Origin: Segetibacter aerophilus
GTDB lineage: Bacteria > Bacteroidota > Bacteroidia > Chitinophagales > Chitinophagaceae
DNA: 64,000 nt
Direction: 5' to 3'
NCBI RefSeq assembly: GCF_007991655.1
Contig: NZ_BJYT01000002.1
Span: 186,001 to 250,000, forward strand
The notes below the pieces were generated by a model. The model was given only the letters and a program-made list of their open reading frames with translations. It did no database searches and was not told where the DNA came from. The translations under genes and the position numbers were made by a program. Positions 26,153-34,750 of this stretch are shown one piece after another (position 1 is the stretch's first letter; every line of letters begins with the position of its first letter).

Positions 26153-27451
26153 ATGCTTACACAATCGCCTTATATTTTATATTCAGATGGAGAGGGAAAT
26201 ATTTTTGAAGACACGTCTTTATATGTAACTGGAAGAACCGGTTGGGACGCGATGCCGGTACCGGAAGACGAATGGATGGAACTGCCTGAAGGAGGCCAGT
26301 TGTATGAATTGCCCGGACGACGTGGTATTGGTATCGATGTAAAAACGGGCGAAATGCGTTTGTGCCAAAAGGGTTGGGCTGTGGCAGCATTTATTCCACC
26401 GGCTCACACAGGTTTTTATCTGGCCGCGTACGAAACTGCGCCTGACGCTCCAACACTTCCCCTTTTTTGTTATACCGCGGCCGGTTGGTTGGATGAAAAA
26501 TTTTTTGTTCCCTGCATTCGTATTGAGCAAGACATCAGGCAGGATTGCAAAGGGTATGATGAGGTGGTGGTAGAGCAGGGCGTAAAGAAAGCGCTTGAAG
26601 CTTACCCTCATAATCGTCTCGTTGAGCATCTTGCCAACAACTGTGCGCTTACTTATAAATGTCCTGCTGCAAGAAATTATTTTCTTGGTCGCTGGGAATG
26701 CCCCATACCATCTTCCCCCGCGTGTAATGCCAATTGTGTCGGGTGTATTTCATTTCAGCCTGAAGATGAGACAATTGTTTCTACGCAGGATCGCTTAACG
26801 TTTAAGCCTTCGGCTGAGGAAATTGTAGAATACACAGTGCCTCACCTCGAAAGTGCGCCTTACCCAATAGTCAGCTTCGGACAGGGTTGTGAGGGAGAGC
26901 CGTTGCTGATGTGGCAGACGATACGTGAAGCGATTATTGAAATCAGGAAGCATACTTCAAGGGGTAGTATTAACATCAATACAAATGGATCTAAACCTGA
27001 TGCCGTTCGTGAGCTTTGTAAAGTGGGCCTAGATAGCATTCGGGTTAGTTTAAACAGTGTGCGTAAACATATTTACGAGCCGTACTATTGCCCTAATAAC
27101 TATGCTTTTGAAGATATCATTGAAAGCCTAAAAGTGGTAAACGGCTTCGGTGGCTGGACGAGCATTAATTACTTTGTTTTCCCTGGGATGACAGATAGTG
27201 TAGACGAATATGAAGCGCTTAGAAAAGTGATCAGGGAGACGGGTCTTAAAATGATACAGTGGCGCAATTTCAACATTGATCCTGACTGGTACCTTGGAAA
27301 AATAAACGTTGCAGACACAGGCGAATTCTTAGGTGTAAAGCAACTGCTCGAGTTGATACAGGAAGAATTTCCTGATTTAAAATACGGTTATTTCAACCCG
27401 CCAATAGAACGCATCAAGGGAAACTTTACAATGGACTTTGCGCATAAATAA
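26153..27451 (+). CDS. Radical SAM protein of unknown specificity
   Basis: A 432-residue radical SAM enzyme. The 4Fe-4S motif CxxxCxxC is CNANCVGC (Cys191, 195, 198), unusually far from the N-terminus, after a ~180-residue domain containing its own acidic and Cys-bearing segments. GQGCEGEPLL follows as the SAM-binding GGE-like motif, then SININTNGSKPD and SIRVSLNSVRKHIYEPYY. The late position of the cluster and the N-terminal domain do not match a pathway I can name. The ATG at 26153 is chosen; a longer frame exists upstream without support. Followed by the AATAATG repeat and a permease gene. Confidence 0.85.
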   Translation: MLTQSPYILYSDGEGNIFEDTSLYVTGRTGWDAMPVPEDEWMELPEGGQLYELPGRRGIGIDVKTGEMRLCQKGWAVAAFIPPAHTGFYLAAYETAPDAPTLPLFCYTAAGWLDEKFFVPCIRIEQDIRQDCKGYDEVVVEQGVKKALEAYPHNRLVEHLANNCALTYKCPAARNYFLGRWECPIPSSPACNANCVGCISFQPEDETIVSTQDRLTFKPSAEEIVEYTVPHLESAPYPIVSFGQGCEGEPLLMWQTIREAIIEIRKHTSRGSININTNGSKPDAVRELCKVGLDSIRVSLNSVRKHIYEPYYCPNNYAFEDIIESLKVVNGFGGWTSINYFVFPGMTDSVDEYEALRKVIRETGLKMIQWRNFNIDPDWYLGKINVADTGEFLGVKQLLELIQEEFPDLKYGYFNPPIERIKGNFTMDFAHK

Positions 27452-27454
27452 GCA

Positions 27455-27537
27455 AATAATGAATAATGAATAATGAATAATGAATAGTGAAAAATAAGTC
27501 GCCCTAATTATTAATTATTCATTATTCATTCTTCATT
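27455..27537. repeat. AATAATG tandem repeat with inverted partner
   Basis: Four exact copies of AATAATG (27455-27482) are followed after a 25-base spacer by a region rich in the complement (CATTATT, 27507-27537). The whole can fold into a long AT hairpin. It fills the gap between the radical SAM gene and the permease gene. Confidence 0.8.
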
Positions 27538-27545
27538 GCCCTACC

Positions 27546-28316
27546 ATGACTACTACACTCATCCTTCTTTGCCTTGCAGCTTTTTCGGCCGGCTTTATTG
27601 ATGCGATAGTCGGCGGGGGTGGATTGGTGCAAACGCCGGCCGGTTTGGTGTTGCTGCCTTTACTTCCTGTTTCTACTGTAATCGGCACTTTAAAAATTCC
27701 CGCCTTTAGTGGAACCTTCCTGGCCGCTATCCAGTATTTGCAAAAGGTGAAAATCAATTGGAAATTGGTCGTTACTATGGTTGTTTTGGCTTTCTGTTCG
27801 GCAATGGCTGGCTCTTATTGTTTAACTAAAGTTGACAATTATTTCATGAAGCCATTACTGCTTGTAATTTTGGTATTTGTCGCCGCCTACACCTACACCA
27901 AAAAGAACTTTGGCATACACGCTGAAAAAGATCACTCTTTCAATCAACAATTATTCTATTCTATCGCCACCAGCGTCGTACTTGGTTTTTACGATGGCTT
28001 TGTTGGTCCGGGCACGGGTAGTTTTTTAGTGCTTGCTTTTATCACCTTACTAGGTTTTGATTTTCTTAAGTCAAGCGCTCATGCGAAGATGGTTAACCTG
28101 GCTACCAACTTTGGATCAATATTATTTTTTGCGGGCAGCGGTCGCATCATTTTCGCCATTGCTATTCCTATGGCTATCTGCAACGCACTCGGCGGAGCAC
28201 TTGGTGCAAGGCTGGCCATTGTAAAAGGCAATAAGTTTATCCGCGTATTCTTTCTTGTCATCGTTGTCGGAACCATCCTGCGTTTTGCCTATGATGTGTT
28301 TTTTAAGCGAACGTAG
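27546..28316 (+). CDS. TauE/SafE (TSUP) family membrane permease
   Basis: A 256-residue integral membrane protein with about eight hydrophobic segments. The TSUP repeats are visible as AGFIDAIVGGGGLVQTP near the N-terminus and GFYDGFVGPGTGSFLVLAF in the second half. The family exports or takes up small anions, notably sulfite, sulfoacetate and similar organosulfur compounds. No sulfur-metabolism gene adjoins it, so the substrate is open. The start lies eight bases after the AATAATG repeat region. Confidence 0.9.
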   Translation: MTTTLILLCLAAFSAGFIDAIVGGGGLVQTPAGLVLLPLLPVSTVIGTLKIPAFSGTFLAAIQYLQKVKINWKLVVTMVVLAFCSAMAGSYCLTKVDNYFMKPLLLVILVFVAAYTYTKKNFGIHAEKDHSFNQQLFYSIATSVVLGFYDGFVGPGTGSFLVLAFITLLGFDFLKSSAHAKMVNLATNFGSILFFAGSGRIIFAIAIPMAICNALGGALGARLAIVKGNKFIRVFFLVIVVGTILRFAYDVFFKRT

Positions 28317-28691
28317 CTTTCACTCTTTTTACTTGCAATTACAAAAAATGTCTTAATCCCCGCTGTAGCTAGCTTGGGATGTTTTTGCGAGTATTATTTG
28401 AATCCTGTAAAAAGAAAAATTATTTCTCCAGCATTTGCTCCCTCTGAATCTTTTGTTGCGTCGCACACTTGTACCCAGGAATTTCACTGAACAACATCAG
28501 CGTAACAAATACGTTTTAACGATATTGGCTTTCGTTAATCGATTAAGATTTGTATTGTTCAACCATGCTTTCAATGAAAAAAGACCTGTTTGTTTCAAAA
28601 AGAAAAAATTGAAATCGGCATGAAATTTATAATCTTACAACTGCGAAATATAAAAGTCTAAAAAGATCTGTCACTGAGAAAAAATATAACT
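28317..28691. other. Intergenic region TSUP / TerB-like
   Basis: About 375 bases with no supported gene. Contains a minus-strand copy of the dispersed element (28455-28474). A short open frame starting within that copy is judged spurious. Confidence 0.45.
28455..28474 (-). repeat. Dispersed intergenic element, copy 7 (C/G variant)
   Basis: On the minus strand GTACAAGTGTGCGACGCAAC, a perfect match to the extended consensus, downstream of the permease gene. Confidence 0.75.
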
Positions 28692-29141
28692 ATGGGATTA
28701 TTTGATACTATGTTTAACGATGTTCCGCAAGAAAAAAAGTATGAGCCGCAAGACGTACGCGAGGCGTATGCAGTAGTCCTTTACTGTTGTGCAAATGCCG
28801 AAGGAAATATAGGTGACGAAGAAGTAGTGTTTATAGATTCTTTATTTTTAACGATGAGTATTTTCCAGGAGCATGATGGCGCCGACTACTTGCAGATTGC
28901 AGAAAAGGTGTATAGTAGTTATACTGTAGATCAACTTTTGGAAGGCAGTTTCCTTTTCATTAAAGATGAGCAACATGCGCAGCTCTTTTGTTATTGCTGC
29001 GACGTCTTTTTAGCCGACGGAGTAGTAACCGACGATGAGAAGAAAATTCTTGAAAAAATTGCTTCACTGGCAAAAATCGACGAGGAGACATCGAAAAAGA
29101 TAGTTGAAGTAGCAATTATCAGAAACGTAAAAGACACCTAG
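28692..29141 (+). CDS. TerB-like helical protein
   Basis: A 149-residue cytoplasmic, all-helical acidic protein. It has two DjlA/TerB-like halves: YCCANAEGNIGDEEVVFI and CDVFLADGVVTDDEKKIL, each with the small-residue/Asp-Gly turn and a following acidic helix that in TerB binds metal. The family is linked to tellurite resistance and stress sensing, but single TerB-like proteins are widespread without a known role. It ends 12 bases from the convergent hydroxylase gene with no terminator hairpin visible between. Confidence 0.75.
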   Translation: MGLFDTMFNDVPQEKKYEPQDVREAYAVVLYCCANAEGNIGDEEVVFIDSLFLTMSIFQEHDGADYLQIAEKVYSSYTVDQLLEGSFLFIKDEQHAQLFCYCCDVFLADGVVTDDEKKILEKIASLAKIDEETSKKIVEVAIIRNVKDT

Positions 29142-29153
29142 ATTTGTTCGAAC

Positions 29154-29951
29154 CTACTTATCAAATTTAATAAAAGGGCTTTTCATAAGAAACCAGAAGG
29201 TTTGCTTCTTTTCTTCATCAAATTCTTTTAATCCATAAACTATCGGTTGGGGAGGATAAGCCTTATAAGTTCCAAACATTCTATCCCAAATAATAAAAAT
29301 GTCTGCAAAATTTGAGTCAGTATAAAACTGCTCTTGTGCATGATGCAGCTTGTGAAAGTTGGGAGTAACTATCAATTTTCCAAGAATACTATCTATCGCT
29401 TTGGGAAAACTAACGTTGGTATGTTGAGCAATCATACATGGTGTTAGAATGATATAATAAAAGCCAAGTGTAATTGTATCGATTCCAAAAACAGCTGTGG
29501 CTACAATAACCCAGGTAGCTCCAACAAAAACATCAAGAGGATGATGTCTGAAGTAGGTAGACGCATCCAGGTGTGTGTCACTATGATGCACCCGATGCAG
29601 ACGCCACAACAATGCAGATCGATGAGAGAGCCGGTGAGACCAATACAAGGTGAAGTCGATACAAAAAACTCCAAGAACTATTTTCGCCCCAAAAGGAATG
29701 TTGAATTGATTCAATAAACCAATATAATGGCTGTTTATCCAATTAACCGAATAAACCTGTAGCAGGGCAACACAGTAACTTGCACCAATCAAAAGAAGGT
29801 AACACAGAACATTATTAAAAAGGTGATCGAGTCGGTTAGTGGCTTTATTAGCGGTAGTTTGAAAGTTTTCTATAATGTAGAAAAAAGCAATTAAAGCAAT
29901 GATGATATAGTTGAAAGGAAGGGCAATAAGCTTCTGTATGAATTGTTCCAT
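29154..29951 (-). CDS. Fatty acid hydroxylase / sterol desaturase family membrane enzyme
   Basis: A 265-residue di-iron membrane protein with four or so membrane helices. The histidine clusters of the family are all present: HRLSH, RLHRVHHSD, YFRHHPLD and FHKLHHAQE, followed by NFADIFIIWDRMFGTY. Members hydroxylate or desaturate lipids using O2. It is the last gene on the minus strand after an exosortase (48 bases upstream), but whether it belongs functionally to the sorting system is not clear. Confidence 0.9.
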   Translation of the reverse strand: MEQFIQKLIALPFNYIIIALIAFFYIIENFQTTANKATNRLDHLFNNVLCYLLLIGASYCVALLQVYSVNWINSHYIGLLNQFNIPFGAKIVLGVFCIDFTLYWSHRLSHRSALLWRLHRVHHSDTHLDASTYFRHHPLDVFVGATWVIVATAVFGIDTITLGFYYIILTPCMIAQHTNVSFPKAIDSILGKLIVTPNFHKLHHAQEQFYTDSNFADIFIIWDRMFGTYKAYPPQPIVYGLKEFDEEKKQTFWFLMKSPFIKFDK

Positions 29952-29999
29952 AAATGCGACGGGCCTTACGATTAGGAGAATTTATTACGTCAATATTTT

Positions 30000-30617
30000 T
30001 TAAACAACGGCGCAGTATGAAGCAGGCTTCTCCACTTTGGTCGCACTAAAATTTACCCGCTTGTCTTCCCGGTTATACAAATAGATCAACAAGAGTATAA
30101 GCAGGTAGGCAGCGACATTAAACATGTCGTGATGATCCATGTGTGTGCTTTGAGGCCACTTATTCTGAAGAGCTAACATTAGGATTGCAATTCTACAACA
30201 GTTGATAACCCAAATAAGAATCACTCCCGCAAAACACCACAAAAATTTTCTCTTTAAAGAGCTTCGGTCAGCGACTATGAAAGCTATCCAAAAACTCATA
30301 ACTCCAAAACCCAAACATTCATAAGAAAGAAAAACGCTCGCCCCCTTAGGTGCAAAAATGTTATTACCCGTTATGCTTGCTTTTACGCCAAATACGCTAT
30401 CAATGAAACTAGCCGCTTTTAAGATAGAAGTTGTTAGCCACGAGATGTAGTTTAAATACTTATCGAAAAAAGGAACGTAAAAGTTTTTGGGATCAGTAAG
30501 TCCCCAGTATATCAGGTTGAAGTAATACAGGGACAACAATAAAACAAGAAACTTAACAAAGTAGGAGAGATCGAAATAGCCGGAAACTTGTTTACCTAAC
30601 GGTCTAAAAGAATTCAT
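30000..30617 (-). CDS. Exosortase/archaeosortase family transpeptidase-like protein
   Basis: A 205-residue integral membrane protein. The catalytic triad of exosortases is visible: Cys101 in SYECLGFG, Arg142 in NCCRIAILM and a histidine in DHHDMFNVAAY (162/163). These enzymes are thought to cleave a C-terminal tripartite sorting signal and attach or release the protein. The gene lies 100 bases downstream of a 73-residue protein that carries such a signal, so the pair is probably a dedicated system. A strong hairpin lies between them. Confidence 0.87.
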   Translation of the reverse strand: MNSFRPLGKQVSGYFDLSYFVKFLVLLLSLYYFNLIYWGLTDPKNFYVPFFDKYLNYISWLTTSILKAASFIDSVFGVKASITGNNIFAPKGASVFLSYECLGFGVMSFWIAFIVADRSSLKRKFLWCFAGVILIWVINCCRIAILMLALQNKWPQSTHMDHHDMFNVAAYLLILLLIYLYNREDKRVNFSATKVEKPASYCAVV

Positions 30618-30638
30618 TGTATTGGATTTATTAGAATT

Positions 30639-30696
30639 TAAAGCCTGCTAGAAATAATGTGAACGTTTAAATTAATCATTACAATAGCAGGCTTTA
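30639..30696 (-). terminator. Inverted repeat between the sorting-signal gene and the exosortase gene
   Basis: TAAAGCCTGCTA (30639-30650) and TAGCAGGCTTTA (30685-30696) are exact complements, 12 bp, with a 34-base AT-rich loop. It follows the small substrate gene on the minus strand and precedes the exosortase start, so it may end most transcripts or protect the short upstream message. Confidence 0.6.
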
Positions 30697-30717
30697 TAAA
30701 TGGCAAGCGGCCCTAAA

Positions 30718-30939
30718 TTATTTTACATCCTCGGCTTGCATCTTATCATTCTTTCTTTTTTGATAAGCTTTTTTAGATGCATAGCCTATCCCTGCAGCAA
30801 CAAGCAAAGAAAGTCCGCCATCAAAGGGAGCATTAACTGGTGGCTCACGAACAATAATATCACCTGCTATACTAAGAAAAGGGATGCAGGCAACACAAAC
30901 AAAAGTGAACGCAAGAAACAAAAATCTGGATTTCATCAT
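30718..30939 (-). CDS. Small protein with exosortase sorting tail (PID-CTERM-like)
   Basis: A 73-residue protein that is little more than two targeting signals. Residues 1-25 are a Sec leader (FLFLAFTFVCVACIPFLSIA). After about 12 residues comes NAPFDGG (PFDGG at 38-42), a hydrophobic stretch LSLLVAAGIGYA and a basic end KKAYQKRK. This is the tripartite arrangement of exosortase substrates and resembles the P-[IF]-D-G-G type seen in Bacteroidota. The exosortase gene is next on the same strand. Only 10-12 residues would be left between the processed leader and the sorting motif. Confidence 0.8.
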   Translation of the reverse strand: MMKSRFLFLAFTFVCVACIPFLSIAGDIIVREPPVNAPFDGGLSLLVAAGIGYASKKAYQKRKNDKMQAEDVK

Positions 30940-31231
30940 TGTAGTTTTGGTTAAGAAATAGTATTTCGATTTAGAGAATAAGTAAGTTCAAGATTAGCGT
31001 CATAGAAGCTGGATAAAGAATGTTTTATGTAGTAGGACTATCTTTATTAGCACCGAAAAGGAATTAAGACAGTTGTACACGCCGTTTGTTAGACGTAGCT
31101 GTTTTTTTGGAGGTTGCAGCTAAACACAAAGAAACCCTTAGACGCGAATCAGCATACTTTTGATAAGTGGGAAAAGCGCTTAAAAAATAAAGAAGAATTT
31201 GTAGACCTTTAATATTCTAACATTAACGCAA

Positions 31232-31567
31232 ATGATTTCGCCGGAACAATTTAAAGAATTAGCTCTTTCGTTCCCTGACACAGCCGCGGCGCCACACTTT
31301 GACCGCACAGCGTTTAAAATAATTGGCAAACGAATATTTACCACGTTACATGAAAGAAGCCACACAGCTAATTTCAAGTTCTCACCTGCCGATCAATCTG
31401 TCTATACTTTAATTGATAAAAATGCAATTTATCCTGTTAACAATAAGTGGGGATTGCAAGGTTGGACAACTTTCGAATTAGATAAAATAGATAGTCAACT
31501 TGCATTGGAGGCTTTAGCAACAGCCTATGAAGAAGCACTGCAAAGTTCTTCAAAAAGAAAGTCTTGA
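31232..31567 (+). CDS. MmcQ/YjbR family protein
   Basis: A 111-residue cytoplasmic protein of the MmcQ/YjbR family (CyaY-like fold). The pattern is typical: FKELALSFPDTAAAPHFDRT, AFKIIGKRIFTTLHE, FKFSPADQ, and PVNNKWGLQGWTTFELD. The molecular role of the family is unsettled; some members bind DNA. It stands alone, divergent from the sorting-signal gene. Confidence 0.88.
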   Translation: MISPEQFKELALSFPDTAAAPHFDRTAFKIIGKRIFTTLHERSHTANFKFSPADQSVYTLIDKNAIYPVNNKWGLQGWTTFELDKIDSQLALEALATAYEEALQSSSKRKS

Positions 31568-31787
31568 TAAAGTATCTATTAAGGCGAGAGAGCATACAAT
31601 TCATCTTGCCTGAGGAGATTTTAATCAATAATTTCCCTTTCGTGCAAAAAGCTTGTTCGACAAAACGGTCAAAAGGGGAGAGCAGGCTAAAATGGGAGTG
31701 GGGGTAGGAATTTATACAGATGGAGTAATAGCGGCAGGATCATTTCAAGAAGTAATCTATTTATTAAATGGCCCTGCCTTACATATA

Positions 31788-31964
31788 CTATCGCATCCTT
31801 GTTAACTGGTTCAATAGACGCAGCTTTTCTTTCACCTGCTTCAATTCATACCTAAGCTCACTAAATTTATCTAGTGTACAATCGCTTAATAATTTTTCGC
31901 AAGTATTCTTCCTCTGTAATAGCTGTTCGCGGTCATCATGGCGGTCCTGAGATTGTTCGTTCAT
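31788..31964 (-). CDS. Small coiled-coil protein of unknown function
   Basis: A 58-residue frame with an ATG at 31964 and a TAG at 31788-31790. The product is highly charged and helical (MNEQSQDRHDDREQLLQRKN at the start, then KFSELRYELKQVKEKLRLL), with heptad leucines as in a coiled coil. There is no signal peptide and no family I know. A loosely paired hairpin (31733-31744 with 31768-31779, about 10 of 12 matching) lies just after the stop and could be a terminator. Real-gene status is moderately likely. Confidence 0.45.
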   Translation of the reverse strand: MNEQSQDRHDDREQLLQRKNTCEKLLSDCTLDKFSELRYELKQVKEKLRLLNQLTRMR

Positions 31965-32200
31965 AGTTTGTTTATTTTTTTATGCTATTTTTTCAAATAA
32001 ATCTACACAATACAACAAAGCGAATTTAGTTATAATATTTAGTTTCTGGCCTTCGCTTCAGATATAGTTTTCTTTATCTATAACTAAAAAAATGTTATTT
32101 TATTTTCCGTTTTCGAATATGAGGCAAAAGAAACAGGAAAGCTTCTATTAACGGGCAGTTGAATGGTCTCGAAAGCTGCTTTTTTTAGTATTGCTTTTAC

Positions 32201-34723
32201 CTATCCTTTCGTTATTGTAATCCTTTGATTAGTGGTAGATGAGAGATGATCAAAAGTGAGAGATCCGCGCGTATTGCTCTTGATAACCGGCCTTTGTTTT
32301 GGGTCGATGGTAACTGTATAAAAAGAATTAGGTGCTAATTGATTTATGGTATAGGTAATGTTACTTTTCTTCTTTCCAGGTGTGTTCTGTATCCAATCCA
32401 TCTCGTCAGCGCTCCATGTTTTTAATTCAACTTTAAGTTCGCCTCCGGTTTTTGCAATAAAAGAAGGGGCAGACGTATTACCATTAAAATAAAAAAGCTG
32501 ATTGCCAAGGCTGGAAAAACCAAAGTCTTTATCACTCGTAATCTTAAATCTACCGTTTGAAACCGTATACTTTTTTAGGTCAAGGTCTATCAATAATTTC
32601 TGGCCTTGGTAGTTATATTTCAGTTGTGTTCCGGCAAGTTGACTGGTAATATGAGGATTTAGGTAGAACCTGTTATACAAAGGATTTATACCATAAATTG
32701 CGTGGTACAACCCAACAACAGAAAGACTATTTCCGGAAAGGATATCATCTCCTAAGCCATCTTGTTTTTTGCGGCCGTACCGCTGGTAAGCAAGTCCATC
32801 TTTAGCGTACCTGTCCATTACATTAGTTACATATTTCAATGCCAGTTCAGGTTTGTAATCTGCGTAAGCTTTTACACCGACAGCTCCCCAGGACAAAAAC
32901 AGGTCGCCATTTTCGTAAGAAGGAAAAGGGTATTGCGTCTCTCTGCCTTCGCCGTCCGCATAGCTCGACATTGTTAGCGGCCAGAAGAAAAGATTTTCTT
33001 TTTTCATCTGTGTCTCGATATCGTCGAGGATTGTTTTAACTCTAGCATCATCGTCACAAATACCATAAGCAATAGCCATAAAATTCACGGGAGTAACCAT
33101 GTTTCTACCATGAACGCTTTTGTCTTTATCTAACCAGTGCACGTAGCATTTCTTCTCATCATCCCAAAAACCTCCTTCTGTTGTTGACTTATTAAAACTT
33201 GTTTTCAGCTTTGCTGCAAAGTCCTGGTATTGTTGGGCTTTTACTGTATTTCCAAGTTCGCGTTCTACGATTGTCCATTTAGTAAGAGCATGATACAACT
33301 TGGCGTTTACAAAGGCGTTTTCATAAGCGGCCCAAATAATGTCGATCCAATCGCTGCCTCTTTTTTCTTTGTAACTATCGGTCATCATTTCCACCAAGCC
33401 ATCTTTGTCGCTGTCCCTGTTGATGATCCAATCCAAAGCTTTTTCGCAAGAACGTTGATGTGTCTTTACCCAGGCCCTGTCACCAGTCTGGTCGAACAAG
33501 TCAGCGACATTCGTAACCAGGTCCGGATTTGAGTCCATTAAAAATCCCCACTGTGCTTCATAAAATCCTTTGTCCGTCACTTGCCCGGGCATAATGTCAA
33601 CATTGTTGTAAGCCCACCGTGCCCAGACCCGACCGTCACGCTTTATAGCGTTGTCGCGATAGTAATCGAGACATTCTTTATAGCCTTGCAAATATGTGTT
33701 GTCATTAATGGCGAGACCCATTTGAGCGATGTACTGCTCATGTAAACAGATCGGCCCATAGGGTGTGTGCCAACTGTTTCCCCCAAAATGTTTTGCGTCA
33801 ATTACACCAATTCTTGCAACGGTATTTAAAACTGAACTTACCTGTTCACCGTTTACTCCTACGAATTTTCCGCGATCGAATTCTTTATTAAAATCAAAAT
33901 AAGAAAGTGTTACACATTGAGATGTTTTGCCCGCGGCAATATTGAAAGCAGACCAAACATCGGTTCTTTGTCGAATAAATCTTTTGCGGTTAGTGCCACT
34001 GTCAAACCGGGGAATCATCTCTCCATCGGAGACGGTAATTGCATACTTCAAATGGTCGTCATTTGTTCTGCTATACTTCATTGCAACTTGCTTTCCCGCG
34101 GCATCAACTGACACCTTTAGACCGTTACCTGTTTTACTATTCCAAAATCTTGACGAGTTCGTATGCACGCCGTACGTACAAAGCTTTTCGTTAAAAAGGT
34201 AAAACCAAGCTAATCCACCATAACCCTGGTAAGCACCTTCCCATGTATTGATATTATTGAAATTGAAAGAAGGCAGTGCTACTTCTTCTACCAGTGCAGG
34301 CTTTGAGAAAGTTCTCTCAACATCCATCTTAATGTCGTTGTCCCTAATAATAAACTTCCAGGTTTCGCTAATTATCAGGTCATTATTTCCATATGAAACA
34401 TTGCTAACTCTTACCGTATTTTCTGTAACAGCTAGTGCAGGCGATGAATTTGTATGGAGGGAAGAATAAGTAGTCGAAGCAGTTCTCACTTCAGAATAAA
34501 TACCTGCATTTCCATCTATTACTTTTTGACCGTTAACTTCTAAAGCTGAGACATTTGCTTTTTGATTGTAATCAAGTGTGAGTTTTATTTTTCGGTTTCC
34601 AAACGTGATCGTTTTGTTTTTAGCACTATTGACTATTACGGTTTGAGCAAAATTGATGTTCAAAACATGCAAACTAACAACACACAGAAAAATTCTAAAA
34701 GCAAGTGTCCTCCTTATAAGCAT
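32201..34723 (-). CDS. Secreted six-hairpin (alpha/alpha)6 glycosidase-like protein
   Basis: An 840-residue secreted protein (leader ends near NINFAQ). Residues ~27-280 are a beta-rich N-terminal domain; ~300-690 form an (alpha/alpha)6-barrel with glycosidase-type features such as CLHEQYIAQMGLAI, GRVWARWAYNN, GFYEAQWGFLMDSNPD, RDSDKDGLVEM, GSDWIDIIWAAYENAF and PFPSYENGDLFLSWGA; a C-terminal beta domain follows. This order is that of GH78/GH95/GH63-like enzymes, but the exact GH family cannot be fixed by eye. Acidic residues in those segments are catalytic candidates. The PhyH gene lies 27 bases upstream on the same strand. Confidence 0.75.
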   Translation of the reverse strand: MLIRRTLAFRIFLCVVSLHVLNINFAQTVIVNSAKNKTITFGNRKIKLTLDYNQKANVSALEVNGQKVIDGNAGIYSEVRTASTTYSSLHTNSSPALAVTENTVRVSNVSYGNNDLIISETWKFIIRDNDIKMDVERTFSKPALVEEVALPSFNFNNINTWEGAYQGYGGLAWFYLFNEKLCTYGVHTNSSRFWNSKTGNGLKVSVDAAGKQVAMKYSRTNDDHLKYAITVSDGEMIPRFDSGTNRKRFIRQRTDVWSAFNIAAGKTSQCVTLSYFDFNKEFDRGKFVGVNGEQVSSVLNTVARIGVIDAKHFGGNSWHTPYGPICLHEQYIAQMGLAINDNTYLQGYKECLDYYRDNAIKRDGRVWARWAYNNVDIMPGQVTDKGFYEAQWGFLMDSNPDLVTNVADLFDQTGDRAWVKTHQRSCEKALDWIINRDSDKDGLVEMMTDSYKEKRGSDWIDIIWAAYENAFVNAKLYHALTKWTIVERELGNTVKAQQYQDFAAKLKTSFNKSTTEGGFWDDEKKCYVHWLDKDKSVHGRNMVTPVNFMAIAYGICDDDARVKTILDDIETQMKKENLFFWPLTMSSYADGEGRETQYPFPSYENGDLFLSWGAVGVKAYADYKPELALKYVTNVMDRYAKDGLAYQRYGRKKQDGLGDDILSGNSLSVVGLYHAIYGINPLYNRFYLNPHITSQLAGTQLKYNYQGQKLLIDLDLKKYTVSNGRFKITSDKDFGFSSLGNQLFYFNGNTSAPSFIAKTGGELKVELKTWSADEMDWIQNTPGKKKSNITYTINQLAPNSFYTVTIDPKQRPVIKSNTRGSLTFDHLSSTTNQRITITKG

Positions 34724-34750
34724 CTTGGCAAATAGTTTTAAAATCGTCTA

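Noticed and set aside
27455-27537. AATAATG array as a replication origin (iteron) region
   Set aside because: Units are AT-only slippage-type repeats with no DnaA-box sequences or replication genes nearby.
28435-28623. Plus-strand frame of 62 codons between the TSUP and TerB-like genes
   Set aside because: It begins across a copy of the dispersed element and ends in a lysine run; composition is that of a spacer.
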